From assembly GCA_034359265.1 (NCBI GenBank), contig CP136898.1, forward strand, positions 55,913,501-55,977,500: 64,000 nt of DNA. Reading direction: 5' to 3'. Shown in pieces: positions 62,366 through 64,000 of this stretch (positions within the stretch are counted from its first letter, which is position 1; each line of letters opens with the position of its first letter). Both the position numbers and the translations under genes were made by a program. The stretch is from Canna indica (Eukaryota; Streptophyta; Magnoliopsida; Zingiberales; Cannaceae). The notes under the pieces are model-generated. The model searched no databases and was not told where the DNA came from. It was given only the letters and a program-made list of their open reading frames with translations.

Positions 62366-63499
62366 AGCGACTCCAGAACATTCACTGTGATGGGAGAAGT
62401 TGTTAATCGAGTTATTTATGACAAACTAATGCAAAGAATTGCACGCTTTTTGGAATAGAATCTTCAACGAAGTCGACTGATTGAACTTCAGGGTATCGGC
62501 AAGAAACGCCCAGCAATCTGAGTCCCGAGCGACTCCAGAACATTCACTGTGATGGGAGAAGTTGTTAATCGAGTTATTTTTGACAGTCGAATGCAAAGAA
62601 TTGCACGCTTTTTGGAATAGAATCTTCAACGAAGCCGACTGATTGAACTTCAGGGTATCGGCTTGAAACGCCCAGCAATCTGAGTCCCGAGCGACTCCAG
62701 AACATTCAATGTGATTGGAGAAGTTGTTAATCGAGTTATTTATGACAAACTAATGCAAAGAATTGCACGCTTTTTGGAATAGAATCTTCAACGAAGCCGA
62801 CTAATTGAACTTCAGGGTATCGGCTAGAAACGCCCAGCAATCTGAGTCGCGAGCGACTCTAGAACATTCACTGTGATGGGAGAAGTTGTTAACCCAGTTA
62901 GTTTTGACAAACTAATGCAAAGAATTGCACGCTTTTTGGAATAGAATCTTCAACGAAGCCGACTGATTGAACTTCACGGTATCGGCTAGAAACGCCCAGC
63001 AATCTGAGTCGCGAGCGACTCCAGAACATTCACTGTGATGGGAGAAGTTGTTAATCTAGTTAGTTATGACAAACTAATGCAAAGAATTGCACGCTTTTTG
63101 GAATAGAATCTTCAACGAAGCCGACTGATTGAACTTTAGGGTATCGGCTAGAAACGCCCAGCAATCTGAGTCGCGAGCGACTCCAGAACATTCACTGTGA
63201 TGGGAGAAGTTGTTAATCGAGTTATTTATGACAAACTAATGCAAAGAATTGCACACTTTTTGGAATAGAATCTTCAACGAAGCCGACTGATTGAACTTCA
63301 CGGTATCGGCTAGAAACGCCCAGCAATCTGAGTCCCGAGCGACTCCAGAATATTCACTGTGATGGGAGAAGTTATTAATCTAGTTAGTTATGACAAACAA
63401 ATGCAAAGAATTGCACGCTTTTTGGAATAGAATCTTCAACGAAGCCGACTGATTGAACTTCAGGGTATCGGCTAGAAACGCCCAGCAATCTGAGTCGCG
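62366..63499. repeat. 7-monomer tandem unit, copy 2
   Basis: Order E N B' M F H A+, at 1,134 bp from copy 1. The seventh monomer (63338-63499) is an A type with 'gaatattc', 'gttattaatctag' and 'caaacaaatg', so the two copies differ mainly in that last monomer. Confidence 0.88.
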
Positions 63500-64000
63500 A
63501 GCGACTCCAGAACATTCACTGTGATGGGAGAAGTTGTTAATCGAGTTATTTTTGACAGTCGAATGCAAAGAATTGCACGCTTTTTGGAATAGAATCTTCA
63601 ACGAAGCCGACTGATTGAACTTCAGGGTATCGGCTAGAAACGCCCAGCAATCTGAGTCGCAAGCGACTCCAGAACATTCAATGTGATTGGAGAAGTTGTT
63701 AATCGAGTTATTTATGACAAACTAATGCAAAGAATTGCACGCTTTTTTGAATAGAATCTTCAACGAAGCCGACTGATTGAACTTCAGGGTATCGGCTAGA
63801 AACGCCCAGCAATCTGAGTCGCGAGCGACTCTAGAACATTCACTGTGATGGGAGAAGTTGTTAACCCAGTTAGTTTTGACAAACTAATGCAAAGAATTGC
63901 ACGCTTTTTGGAATAGAATCTTCAACGAAGCCGACTGATTGAACTTCAGGGTATCGGCTAGAAACGCCCAGCAATCTGAGTCGCGAGCGACTCTAGAACA
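63500..64000. repeat. N O M and start of another M at the window edge
   Basis: N (63500-63661), O (63662-63823), M (63824-63985) and 15 bp with the M mark 'gactctag' (63986-64000). The order N O M M matches 49083 onward, so the same HOR probably continues outside the window. Confidence 0.9.

Larger units (their letters stand above)
1..64000. repeat. 162-bp satellite DNA array filling the whole window
   Basis: Head-to-tail monomers of 162 bp run from the first to the last base, all in one orientation, with no unique or foreign sequence between them. Taking 'agcgac' as unit start, monomers begin at 162k+1 up to 21223, at 162k-1 from 21383, at 162k-3 from 27213 and at 162k-4 from 55076. The three phase shifts are small deletions. 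This gives 395 full monomers and a 15-bp fragment at 63986-64000, so the array continues past both ends. A typical monomer counts 51 A, 41 T, 38 G and 32 C. Length near one nucleosome repeat and higher-order organisation are what centromeric or heterochromatic satellites of plants and animals show; the chromosomal role here is inference. The satellite family is not one I recognise. Confidence 0.98.

Noticed and set aside
41691..63601. Fourteen minus-strand open frames of 67-73 codons with nearly the same translation
   Set aside because: They arise where N or A-type changes (or a variant such as 'aaaataatg' at 46.7 kb) remove the recurrent minus-strand TAG. Most start at a TTG that is present in every monomer and end at the next TAG. 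Their similarity is that of the satellite itself, not of a gene family.
1..64000. CRISPR array
   Set aside because: The whole 162-bp unit is repeated; there are no short repeats separated by unique spacers. Length and structure do not fit.

Overview
The window is one uninterrupted block of tandemly repeated satellite DNA. I see no gene, RNA gene, transposon, CRISPR array or non-repetitive stretch in it. The repeat unit is 162 bp. Taking 'agcgac' as the arbitrary start, the window holds 395 complete monomers (1-63985) plus the first 15 bases of another. Every copy is in the same orientation. Only three monomers deviate in length: two of 160 bp (21223-21382 and 27053-27212, one deletion copied by a later duplication) and one of 161 bp (54915-55075). 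A typical monomer has 70 G+C in 162 (43%) and is not depleted in CpG.

This points to a eukaryotic chromosome, in a centromeric, pericentromeric or other heterochromatic satellite array. Monomer length near one nucleosome repeat, head-to-tail order and higher-order repeats (HORs) are typical of such arrays. I do not recognise the monomer as a named satellite and cannot assign a species or kingdom.

Monomers fall into about fifteen subfamilies, defined by linked base changes and labelled A to O here. They follow a fixed order, A-B-C-D-E-F-G-H-(I-J)n-K-(L-M)n, then back to A, with skips and loops. Layout: (1) 1 to about 20.7 kb: HOR blocks of 23, 6, 12, 19, 6, 12, 7, 6, 19, 6 and 12 monomers, each starting with A and ending with M, and themselves copied at offsets of 41, 50 and 62 monomers. 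(2) 17,983-29,642: a 5,830-bp block present twice in tandem with no difference found at the sites compared. (3) 28.5-41.8 kb: a 16-monomer block in tandem, then 9-monomer blocks and E/D-rich short duplications, some down to one monomer. (4) 41.8-64 kb: two subfamilies absent before, N and O, enter and are spread by 14-, 9-, 24- and 7-monomer duplications.

No genes work together here. The sequence does record how the array grew: in-register unequal exchange or amplification at every scale from 162 bp to about 8 kb, with recombinant monomers marking some crossover points. The short minus-strand open frames are by-products of the 162-bp (54-codon) period and are not annotated as genes.
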